6,109 nt of DNA from positions 1-6,109 of the forward strand of contig JAUZQX010000127.1 in assembly GCA_030950765.1 (NCBI GenBank), read 5' to 3'. Each line of letters opens with the position of its first letter. Positions within the stretch are counted from its first letter, which is position 1. The translations under genes were made by a program, and so were the position numbers. This document shows, one piece after another, positions 1-5,304 of the stretch. Under the pieces are notes generated by a model. It ran no database searches. It worked only from the letters and a program-made list of their open reading frames with translations, and was not told the origin of the DNA. Origin of the DNA: Ghiorsea sp. GTDB lineage: Bacteria; Pseudomonadota; Zetaproteobacteria; Mariprofundales; Mariprofundaceae.

Positions 1-566
1 CACCGCGTGGTTTTTTTGCAGGGCAAGAAAAAGTAACTGTGATGTTGCGAAATCCAGACTTTACTACCGTGCAGCGCATGAAAAAGGTTATCAACAAAAC
101 ATTGGGCAAAGGTATTGCCAAAGCAGTTGATGCAGGCACGGTAGAAGTATGGAATGTTAGTGGTGATGCCATTGCTTTGGTTGCCCAACTTGAACAAATG
201 GAACTGCGAACCGACAGACCTGCCATTGTAGTCGTTGATGAACGCACAGGTACAATTGTGATGGGACAAGGTGTGACCATTGAAACGGTTGCTGTATCTC
301 ATGGTAATATCAGCATCAATGTATCCGAAAGCCCTGATGTATCACAACCCTATGCTTTCTCTAAAGGTAGCACAGCCATTACACCCAACACCAATATCCA
401 AGTGGAAGAAGATGCCGCCAAATTGGTCATGCTGCCACGCCAAGTTACCTTGGCATCTTTGGTGTCTGCCCTTAACACGGTTGGTGCATCACCCAGTGAT
501 TTGATTGCAGTGCTTCAAGCCATCAAAGCAGCAGGTGCGCTACATGCTGAATTAAGGATTATGTAA
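1..566 (+). CDS. flgI: Flagellar P-ring protein FlgI, C-terminal part (5' end outside window)
   Basis: FlgI is exported to the periplasm and polymerises into the P ring, the bushing that surrounds the flagellar rod at the peptidoglycan layer. The frame is open from position 3 at the window edge, so the start codon lies upstream; the GTG at 39 is an internal valine codon, not a start. About 187 of the usual 350-370 residues are present. The reading carries the conserved C-terminal FlgI signature: a LRNPDFTT stretch near 45-68, RTGTIVMGQ followed by VAVSHGNISI at about 244-318, VSQPYAFSKG at about 340-368, and the terminal LQAIKAAGALHAEL block ending at the stop. The stop codon TAA overlaps the A of the flgJ start by 1 nt, and an AAGGA at 554-558 inside flgI is the flgJ ribosome binding site, so the two are translationally coupled. 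Identification is secure. Confidence 0.96.
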   Translation, partial: PRGFFAGQEKVTVMLRNPDFTTVQRMKKVINKTLGKGIAKAVDAGTVEVWNVSGDAIALVAQLEQMELRTDRPAIVVVDERTGTIVMGQGVTIETVAVSHGNISINVSESPDVSQPYAFSKGSTAITPNTNIQVEEDAAKLVMLPRQVTLASLVSALNTVGASPSDLIAVLQAIKAAGALHAELRIM

Positions 567-1075
567 TGCGTGATTTGGTCGAAACAGTTATTGGTCAAGT
601 GCTTAAAAAGCAACCTACCATGAAACCTGTTACAAATCAGGCTGAACAACCTTTTCAGCAGCAGCTTGAGCAACAACTTCAACAACCACAACAGCAACCT
701 TTGGTATCACTCAAGGGTAGCCATGTACAACAACCTGTGGAAGTTAAAGATGAAAAACTATGGAGTGTATGCTGTCAGTTTGAATCTATGTTTTTACAAC
801 AAATGATGAGTGCCATGCGTAAAACAGTGCCCGAATCTGACCTTTTACCCCGTGGTTACGCTGATAATGTATATGACGGCATGATGGATCAAGCCATTGC
901 TGAATCAGGCAGTAAACAAGCGCCACTTGGTTTAGCTATGAACATGTATCGTCAACTTCAATATGATGGGCAAACGCAAGACTCAGACCCTGCATCTGTT
1001 CAAGATATTCAAAAAGCTGCCGATAGTATCAAGAAGATGAATGTGGTCGATAATCCTACATTAGGAGGTGTTTAA
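566..1075 (+). CDS. flgJ: Single-domain FlgJ-type rod-binding protein
   Basis: This 169-residue protein carries the FlgJ N-terminal rod-binding domain, which acts as a scaffold or cap for rod assembly in the periplasm. The domain spans about residues 66-133, with FESMFLQQMMSAMRKTVP, then a Y..MMDQA..ES segment, and a closing LGLAMNMYRQL. The peptidoglycan hydrolase domain that follows in enteric FlgJ (over 300 residues in total) is absent. Single-domain forms are known from many other proteobacteria, where a separate hydrolase is thought to open the wall. Residues 24-57 are very rich in glutamine and look like a disordered linker. The ATG at 566 overlaps the flgI stop and has an AAGGA 7 nt upstream. 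The stop overlaps the flgM ATG by 1 nt. There is no obvious signal peptide, as expected for export through the flagellar type III apparatus. Confidence 0.88.
   Translation: MRDLVETVIGQVLKKQPTMKPVTNQAEQPFQQQLEQQLQQPQQQPLVSLKGSHVQQPVEVKDEKLWSVCCQFESMFLQQMMSAMRKTVPESDLLPRGYADNVYDGMMDQAIAESGSKQAPLGLAMNMYRQLQYDGQTQDSDPASVQDIQKAADSIKKMNVVDNPTLGGV
1000..1026 (+). promoter_or_regulatory. Candidate sigma-28 (FliA) promoter ahead of flgM
   Basis: Within the 3' end of flgJ, TCAAGATA (1000-1007) and GCCGATAG (1019-1026) are separated by exactly 11 nt. The enteric FliA consensus is TAAAGTTT-N11-GCCGATAA, giving 5 of 8 and 7 of 8 matches at the correct spacing. Transcription would begin at roughly 1033-1036, about 40 nt before flgM. 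Enteric flgM is likewise served by an internal sigma-28 promoter, which makes this position sensible. The match also encodes ordinary FlgJ residues, so chance is not excluded. Confidence 0.4.
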
Positions 1076-1353
1076 TGCGTATTCAAGGTTCATCTGCACC
1101 AACAGCAGCCAGTAAATCTACAAAAAAATCCAAAGGCTCCGCAGCCAAGGCCAGTGGTGACAGTGTACAAGTATCTGATGCCGCAGGTTTACGTGAACGC
1201 GCCAAAGTCATGTTATCAGACATGCCCGATGTACGTTTGGATCAAATTGAAGAAATACGTAACGCTTTGGAGCAAGGCACATATCAAATGAACCATAAAG
1301 CTGTGTCCACCTACATTGTTCGCAATGCATTGTCTGAACACTCTTGGGGGTAA
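1075..1353 (+). CDS. flgM: Anti-sigma-28 factor FlgM
   Basis: FlgM binds the flagellar sigma factor FliA in the cytoplasm and holds late genes off until the hook is complete. It is then secreted through the finished hook-basal body, which releases FliA. The 92-residue length is normal. The first 30 residues are low in complexity and rich in Ser, Ala and Lys, matching the disordered, secreted N-terminal half of the family. The sigma-binding C-terminal half is recognisable: VRLDQIEEIRNALEQGTY at residues 53-70 followed by a helical AVSTYIVRNAL segment to about 86. A strong AGGAGGTG (1063-1070) lies 4 nt before the ATG, which overlaps the flgJ stop. This is the best ribosome binding site in the operon and suggests flgM is well translated. 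It sits directly before flgN, the usual pairing. Confidence 0.9.
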   Translation: MRIQGSSAPTAASKSTKKSKGSAAKASGDSVQVSDAAGLRERAKVMLSDMPDVRLDQIEEIRNALEQGTYQMNHKAVSTYIVRNALSEHSWG

Positions 1354-1355
1354 CT

Positions 1356-1832
1356 ATGAATCATCCAGCACCAGAACATCACATCAGCCAACTGCCCAAT
1401 ATACTGCAACAAATCCTACATGATATGGACACCTGTATTACAGAGCAGGAACACATTATTATTGAAGAGCGTGATGCTATGAAGGTTTTTAATGCCGCAG
1501 CCTTAACGGAGCTGGTAGAGCGCAGGGCACGCACCCAAAGTATTCTTGATGAATTGGAAAGCCGCTGCCAACGTCTGATGGGTTTGAGCAATGCCCACCA
1601 TACGATGGAATACCTGATTGATGCTTACGCAACCGATGAAGCAGATATGTTGCAAAACATGCGTATTGAATTGATGCGCCGTATGCAAACCTTAGAAAAA
1701 GACCACATTGAGAACCATTTACGCTTGCGCGCAGCTTGGAACGTGACCACCAGCATTTTGCAACATATTGGTGCGGTGGATGTGCCCCAGACATATCAAA
1801 ATAATTATGCAGCACAGCAGGCATCCAGATGA
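1356..1832 (+). CDS. flgN: FlgN-type export chaperone for FlgK and FlgL
   Basis: This 158-residue protein is predicted to be almost entirely helical, with long heptad-like stretches (about residues 10-75 and 85-140) rich in Leu, Glu, Arg and Gln. That is the architecture of FlgN, the cytoplasmic chaperone that binds the C-termini of the junction proteins FlgK and FlgL and delivers them to the export gate. FlgN sequences diverge strongly, so the call rests largely on size, composition and position between flgM and flgK. I chose the ATG at 1356, 2 nt after the flgM stop, because GGGGG (1346-1350) lies 5 nt upstream. An in-frame TTG at 1344 would add four residues but would overlap that ribosome binding site. 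The stop TGA overlaps the flgK ATG as ATGA. Confidence 0.8.
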   Translation: MNHPAPEHHISQLPNILQQILHDMDTCITEQEHIIIEERDAMKVFNAAALTELVERRARTQSILDELESRCQRLMGLSNAHHTMEYLIDAYATDEADMLQNMRIELMRRMQTLEKDHIENHLRLRAAWNVTTSILQHIGAVDVPQTYQNNYAAQQASR

Positions 1833-3565
1833 GTTTCGCATCTTTAAATATTGCCGCATCGAGCTTACGCGCGCAGCAAAAAGCGATTGATGTGTTATCA
1901 CACAATATGGCGAATGTGAATACACCTGGTTATTCACGCCAAAGCCCTAATATTGTCACAGCAAGCCCGGTAAGCATTGGCAACTTAAATTTGGGTCGCG
2001 GTGTAAACCTCACCGACATTCAACGCAGTGTTGACCCGCTCATTAACAATGCCATGCGTGAAAACGCATCACAATATCAGTTTTGGAACACCGTATCATC
2101 AGGTTTAACCACTGTAGAAAGTACATTTGGTAGTTTGGATAACACAGGGTTATCAGCGGCTGTGGACGACTATTTCCTGTCATGGCAGCAGTTGAGCAAC
2201 AACCCGCAAGATGTGGCTCAAAAAAATAATGTGCTCAATAAAAGTATGACCTTAACCACCCAATTGAATCAAATGTACACCCAACTAAGCAACGCCCAAC
2301 AAAGCCTAGACCAAGATGTTAACCAACAAATCGATGCCGCAAACCTAAAAATTGATGCCATTGCTTCTCTGAGCAACCAAATTAAATCACAAGAAGCATC
2401 GCAACAAGGTACATCCAGTGCTGCCAATGATTTACGCGATCAACGCGATGAGGCGATTCGCCAACTGGCACAAATTATTCCTATTCAGCAGGTGAACACC
2501 CAAGATGGTAATGTGCTGATTCAAACCAAGGGTGGTGATATGTTGACGCATGATGGTACAGCACGCCACCTCCAGCGCGCCAACACCGTAGGCAGTAATG
2601 GCTTCCGCGATATTGTCATTGCAGGAAAAAACACACCCATTCAAGGGCTAGATACAGGTGGATCGCTGGGTGGTTTATTAGCATTGCGCGATGGCAATTT
2701 TCAAGGTTATATGGACAACCTTGATAGCTTTGCAGCCAACCTTGCCTATACAACCAATCAAATTCACAGCAGTGCAGGTGGCGGCACTCGTGCATCTATT
2801 ACCCAATCAGGACAAGGCGCACTCAACCCCGCGCTCGCATTGAATGACCCCACTCAAGGGGTGGCATTTGCAGGGCAAGTACAAGCGGGAAGTTTTAGTA
2901 TGCATGTCTATGATGCAGCAGGTACACCGCTTACCCCCACCAGTGATTTCACCATTACCCTTGCCTCTGGTGCGAGCATGAACGATGTTGCTACTGCCAT
3001 TAACGCATCAGGTTCAGGTGTCACCGCGAGCGTCGATATTTCAGGTCGTTTATCCCTTGATGCAGGTGCAAACACCATGGCATTTTCCAATGATACCAGC
3101 AACTTTCTTGCAGCTTACGAGGTAAACAGCTTCTTTCATGGCGCAACGGCAGGAAACATTGTGGTTTCACAAGACATTCAAAATAATGCCAGAGCCATTA
3201 ATACAGGTAGCATCACCCAAGGAACATCGCTTGTGTTTTCAGGCGATAATACTGCCGCAGTACAAATCATGAGCTTACAAGATCAAGCGCTTAGTGTCGA
3301 TGGCAGCCCTGCTGCTAGTTTACACGGTAGAATTTCATCTTTGTCTGCACAATATGGGCTTGATGTTGGGCTTGCCGATCAACAAGGCGCTTATCGTCAA
3401 GCTGAAGCCGATAGCCTCACCCAACAACGTGAGGCTGTATCAGGTGTTAATGTCGATGAAGAGTTAATTGCGATGATGAAGTTTCAACGGGCTTATGAAG
3501 CCTCGGCAAAAGTTATATCAACAAGCAATCAAATGATGGATTCCTTGATGGGGATATTAAGATGA
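1829..3565 (+). CDS. flgK: Flagellar hook-associated protein 1 FlgK
   Basis: FlgK (HAP1) forms the first ring of the hook-filament junction after export through the flagellar channel. At 578 residues it is of normal size. The N-terminal rod/hook-family helix is diagnostic: LNIAASSLRAQQKAIDVLSH, then NMANVNTPGYSRQ, within residues 6-38. The C-terminal helix at 540-577 contains VNVDEELIAMMKFQRAYEASA and pairs with the N-terminal one to form the D0 core. Between them lie a helical D1 region (about 70-210, Gln/Asn-rich) and beta-rich surface domains. Residues about 350-434 carry a FSMHVYDAAGTPL...FTITL pattern like the small repeat modules found in hook and flagellin proteins. The start overlaps the flgN stop by 4 nt and has only a weak ribosome binding site, so it probably depends on translational coupling. 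Confidence 0.95.
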   Translation: MSFASLNIAASSLRAQQKAIDVLSHNMANVNTPGYSRQSPNIVTASPVSIGNLNLGRGVNLTDIQRSVDPLINNAMRENASQYQFWNTVSSGLTTVESTFGSLDNTGLSAAVDDYFLSWQQLSNNPQDVAQKNNVLNKSMTLTTQLNQMYTQLSNAQQSLDQDVNQQIDAANLKIDAIASLSNQIKSQEASQQGTSSAANDLRDQRDEAIRQLAQIIPIQQVNTQDGNVLIQTKGGDMLTHDGTARHLQRANTVGSNGFRDIVIAGKNTPIQGLDTGGSLGGLLALRDGNFQGYMDNLDSFAANLAYTTNQIHSSAGGGTRASITQSGQGALNPALALNDPTQGVAFAGQVQAGSFSMHVYDAAGTPLTPTSDFTITLASGASMNDVATAINASGSGVTASVDISGRLSLDAGANTMAFSNDTSNFLAAYEVNSFFHGATAGNIVVSQDIQNNARAINTGSITQGTSLVFSGDNTAAVQIMSLQDQALSVDGSPAASLHGRISSLSAQYGLDVGLADQQGAYRQAEADSLTQQREAVSGVNVDEELIAMMKFQRAYEASAKVISTSNQMMDSLMGILR

Positions 3566-4443
3566 GAGTAACCCAAAACCAAATGTATGATAACCTCACT
3601 GTAGGTATCAACAAACAACTCAAAATAAAAAATGATGCCAATGCCGCGATTTCATCAGGCACACGTTTTCAACGCCCTGCTCAAGCAGGTTTAGATTATA
3701 AAATATCCTTAGACTTACGTCATACACAAAGCCAAATTAAAGGTAATGTGGAAGCCTTGTCTATTGCTGACTCGCGTTTGTCTGCCAGCCAAACCATGCT
3801 CAATGACATCAGCAATGCGCTAACGCGAGCCCAAACTTTGGCTGTGCAACAGTCTTCCGCACAAAACAGTGCTGGTGAGCAGCTGACAGCTGCTGTTGAA
3901 GTTCGCCACTTGCTGGACCAAGTTGCCAATTCCGCCAATCAAACATGGATGGGAGAAGCACTGTTTGCAGGCACTGACACTAGCGCAACAGCTTTTGTCC
4001 AAGATGCAACAGGCGCATACCAGTATCAAGGCTCAAACCAAGATAGAACTGCTGCTATCAATACCAACCAAAGCATCAATACCAATGTGCGTGGTGATGA
4101 AGCTGCATTTACCAACGCATTTACTGCCCTTCAATCCTTTATCACAGCTTTAGAAACAGGTGATAGACAAGGCATCACCGATGCGATTGGAAACTTGACC
4201 ACAGCTACCAATGATGTCATTGATTTAACCAGTCGTGTGGGTGGACAAATCAGTGCCATTCAAAGTTATAAAGCATCCTATGATGATATGAGTTTCGCCA
4301 TAGATAAGCGGTTAAGTGAACATGAATCAGCAGATGTGGCAAAACTGGTGGTGGATATGCAAATGGCAGACACCGCACTGCAAGCATCTTACAGCCAAAT
4401 TGCCAACTTAAAAAACATGTCGTTGATTAACTATTTGCGTTAA
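3562..4443 (+). CDS. flgL: Flagellar hook-associated protein 3 FlgL
   Basis: FlgL (HAP3) forms the second ring of the hook-filament junction and is the adaptor onto which flagellin polymerises. The 293-residue protein has the flagellin-family layout. The N-terminal helix (residues 1-53) starts MRVTQNQMYDNL and has SSGTRFQRPAQAGLDY in place of the usual SGKRI-PSDDP segment. The C-terminal helix (about 254-293) contains ADVAKLVVDMQMADTALQAS and ends in NMSLINYLR. The middle is a short variable Ala/Thr/Asn-rich D2 region. The ATG overlaps the flgK stop by 4 nt, with GGGG at 3550-3553 as ribosome binding site. It is followed by a hairpin and a 28-nt gap before csrA, the only sizeable gap within the operon. 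Confidence 0.94.
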   Translation: MRVTQNQMYDNLTVGINKQLKIKNDANAAISSGTRFQRPAQAGLDYKISLDLRHTQSQIKGNVEALSIADSRLSASQTMLNDISNALTRAQTLAVQQSSAQNSAGEQLTAAVEVRHLLDQVANSANQTWMGEALFAGTDTSATAFVQDATGAYQYQGSNQDRTAAINTNQSINTNVRGDEAAFTNAFTALQSFITALETGDRQGITDAIGNLTTATNDVIDLTSRVGGQISAIQSYKASYDDMSFAIDKRLSEHESADVAKLVVDMQMADTALQASYSQIANLKNMSLINYLR

Positions 4444-4449
4444 TCGACA
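4418..4449 (+). promoter_or_regulatory. Imperfect hairpin across the flgL stop codon
   Basis: TGTC (4418-4421) plus GATTAA (4425-4430) is perfectly complementary to TTAATC-GACA (4440-4449), with a 3-nt bulge (GTT) on the left and a 9-nt loop. The stem covers the last codons and stop of flgL and ends 7 nt before the AAGGAG of csrA. It is AT-rich in the inner half and has no clean U-tract after it, so it is not a convincing terminator. An RNA stability, processing or attenuation element separating flgL from csrA-fliW is possible. Confidence 0.35.
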
Positions 4450-4471
4450 TATTTAAAAGGAGCCGCCGACT

Positions 4472-4690
4472 ATGATGGTCATACGCCGAAAAATAGGGCA
4501 AGCCATACGCATCAACGATGATATACGTTTGATTATCCTCGATATTCAAGATGGGCGCATTACCCGCTTTGGCATTGAAGCACCCGATGAAGTGGCAGTA
4601 CACAGGCTCGAAATTTATGAACAAATTCAACAGGAAAATAAAGCCGCCATCGCTGGTGATACTCTAGCATGGCTCAAGCAAGGTGAGTAA
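4472..4690 (+). CDS. csrA: Carbon storage / translational regulator CsrA
   Basis: CsrA is a small dimeric RNA-binding protein that blocks or stabilises mRNAs by binding GGA motifs, often over ribosome binding sites; in flagellar contexts it typically represses flagellin translation. The 72-residue protein matches the family throughout. The first strand, MMVIRRKIGQ, aligns with the usual MLVLTRKxGE, so the first of the two adjacent ATGs is the start. GIEAPDEVAVHRLEIY (34-49) contains the RNA-binding arginine, R45 here (R44 in E. coli). It is about 11 residues longer than enteric CsrA; this C-terminal tail is the region where FliW is known to bind in Bacillus-type systems. AAGGAG at 4457-4462 lies 9 nt before the ATG and itself contains a GGA, so autoregulation is possible. 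fliW follows after 1 nt. Confidence 0.95.
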   Translation: MMVIRRKIGQAIRINDDIRLIILDIQDGRITRFGIEAPDEVAVHRLEIYEQIQQENKAAIAGDTLAWLKQGE

Positions 4691-4691
4691 T

Positions 4692-5126
4692 ATGACAACA
4701 GCAACTTCTTCCGTTCAAAGCACTATCCAGACCACACCCGTACGTGAGTTTGCCTTTCCTCGCGGTTTGGCAGGTTTCCCTGATGCATCTCGCTTTGCTT
4801 TTATTTATGAAGGTAAAGGCAATATGCTTTGTATGCAGTCCTTAGAACATGAAGAAGCATCATTTATATTAACACCTTGGGATAACAACCGCTTGGGTGA
4901 GCCGCCAGCATTAAGCAAAGAACAACGTGTTTGCCTCAAACTCACAGAAGCCGACCATGTCATGTGGATGCTTGTGCTTAATCCTTTCGCCGACAAAACT
5001 TGGGTGACTGCCAACCTCAAAGCACCCATTGCCATCAATGAAAGCAAACTCATGGGGCTACAGTGTATTCGTAATGATGCTGACTTAGAGCTGCGCTATC
5101 CTTGGATGAAACAACCTAACACATAA
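4692..5126 (+). CDS. fliW: Flagellar assembly factor FliW, CsrA antagonist
   Basis: FliW binds CsrA allosterically and relieves its repression of flagellin mRNA. FliW is itself titrated by cytoplasmic flagellin, giving a feedback loop that matches flagellin synthesis to export. Family hallmarks in the 144-residue product are F-x-x-GLAGF (22-29), a central MQSLE (48-52), and TANLKAPIAIN (106-116) followed by GLQ (122-124). I place the start at the ATG at 4692 because AGGTGAG (4681-4687) is well spaced upstream; an in-frame GTG at 4683 lies within that ribosome binding site and would add three residues. The gene begins 1 nt after the csrA stop, so the two partners are co-translated. It is the last gene of the operon, and its stop codon touches the terminator of the divergent tracrRNA. 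Confidence 0.92.
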   Translation: MTTATSSVQSTIQTTPVREFAFPRGLAGFPDASRFAFIYEGKGNMLCMQSLEHEEASFILTPWDNNRLGEPPALSKEQRVCLKLTEADHVMWMLVLNPFADKTWVTANLKAPIAINESKLMGLQCIRNDADLELRYPWMKQPNT

Positions 5127-5151
5127 AAAAAGCCCGCGCTTTCGCACGGGC
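5125..5151 (-). terminator. Intrinsic terminator of the tracrRNA (- strand)
   Basis: Read on the - strand, GCCCGTGCGAAAGCGCGGGC (5151 to 5132) folds into an 8-bp, GC-rich stem with one internal mismatch and a GAAA loop, followed directly by seven T (5131-5125). That is a textbook Rho-independent terminator. In the + direction the hairpin is preceded by A7 and followed by CAATAGGTT, with no U-tract, so it should not efficiently end the flagellar operon. Confidence 0.85.
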
Positions 5152-5209
5152 AATAGGTTACTCGAAAAGAGTTAAATCAAACCGAGCAGAGCCTGCAAAA
5201 TAATTTCTT

Positions 5210-5246
5210 GTTGTGAAAAGACTTTGAGGCATCCGTTAGATACAAT
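5210..5246 (-). repeat. tracrRNA anti-repeat (degenerate CRISPR-repeat-like sequence on the + strand)
   Basis: On the + strand this 37-nt segment begins GTTGTGAAAAG and ends TTAGATACAAT. It thus has the length and the GTTGT...ACAAT ends typical of type II-C repeats. Only one copy is present, so it is not an array. As an anti-repeat, its tracrRNA-proximal half (CAAAGTCTTTTCACAAC on the - strand) should pair with the 5' half of the repeat in the crRNA. Bulges between repeat and anti-repeat are normal, so the true repeat need not be identical. Confidence 0.62.
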
Positions 5247-5252
5247 AGCGAA

Positions 5253-5282
5253 AGTATAATTCTTTTGTTACGCTCTCTGCAA
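5253..5282 (-). promoter_or_regulatory. Promoter of the tracrRNA
   Basis: On the - strand, TATACT (5258-5253) is a 5-of-6 match to the sigma-70 -10 box. TTGCAG (5282-5277), 18 nt upstream, is a weak -35 that keeps only the TTG. The last base of the -10 box sits 7 nt before an A at 5246, exactly the first base of the anti-repeat. The agreement between predicted start and RNA architecture supports the call. Confidence 0.55.
5255..5260 (+). promoter_or_regulatory. Candidate -10 box for cas9, overlapping the tracrRNA -10
   Basis: TATAAT on the + strand is a perfect sigma-70 -10 hexamer about 45 nt before the cas9 start, implying transcription from about 5266-5268 and a leader of about 38 nt. No good -35 is found at 16-18 nt upstream (TCCGTT at 17 nt). 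It shares four bases with the tracrRNA -10 on the other strand, so both polymerases cannot occupy the site together. Confidence 0.42.
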
Positions 5283-5304
5283 GTTTTTTTATGGGGAGGA
5301 AAAC

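Larger units (their letters stand above)
5125..5246 (-). ncRNA. Probable tracrRNA of the adjacent type II CRISPR-Cas system
   Basis: tracrRNA pairs with the repeat part of pre-crRNA, allowing RNase III processing and loading into Cas9. The - strand upstream of cas9 has every expected part in order. The 37-nt anti-repeat (5246-5210) begins ATTGTATC and ends TTCACAAC. An AT-rich link follows, then a nexus-like hairpin GCAG-GCT-CTGC (5196-5186), whose surroundings resemble the TTTGCGGGACTCTGCGGGG of Campylobacter jejuni tracrRNA. A second hairpin ACTC-TTTTC-GAGT lies at 5172-5160, and the terminator at 5151-5125. A TATACT box places +1 at 5246, the first base of the anti-repeat, giving an RNA of about 122 nt. 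The identification is by architecture; the CRISPR array that would prove pairing lies outside the window. Confidence 0.72.

Noticed and set aside
1122..1128. A7 run early in flgM (a similar one in flgK at 2220-2226) as phase-variation tracts
   Set aside because: Seven As encode ordinary Lys/Asn codons and are too short to argue for slippage control without population data.
1489..1905. A 138-residue - strand open frame opposite flgN and flgK
   Set aside because: It lies antisense to two convincing genes with overlapping coupled starts; its Cys/His-rich composition is typical of an antisense shadow.
3407..3414. Second GCCGATAG, resembling a sigma-28 -10 box, inside flgK
   Set aside because: The sequence 11 nt upstream (CGCTTATC) does not resemble TAAAGTTT, and it lies deep in a coding region with no late gene needing it.
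5210..5246. A one-unit CRISPR array on the + strand
   Set aside because: There is only a single repeat-like copy and no spacer-repeat periodicity. Promoter and terminator on the - strand make an anti-repeat the better reading.
5241..5246. TACAAT as a + strand -10 box for cas9
   Set aside because: It is part of the anti-repeat, has no -35 at 16-18 nt, and a perfect TATAAT lies closer to cas9 at 5255-5260.
5284..5290. T7 run as a + strand terminator before cas9
   Set aside because: No stable GC-rich hairpin lies directly before it, and the cas9 ribosome binding site follows immediately.
5293..5300. GGGGAGGA before cas9 as a CsrA-binding site
   Set aside because: It is a normal strong ribosome binding site; the GGA triplets are not in a visible hairpin loop, so CsrA control of cas9 would be speculation.
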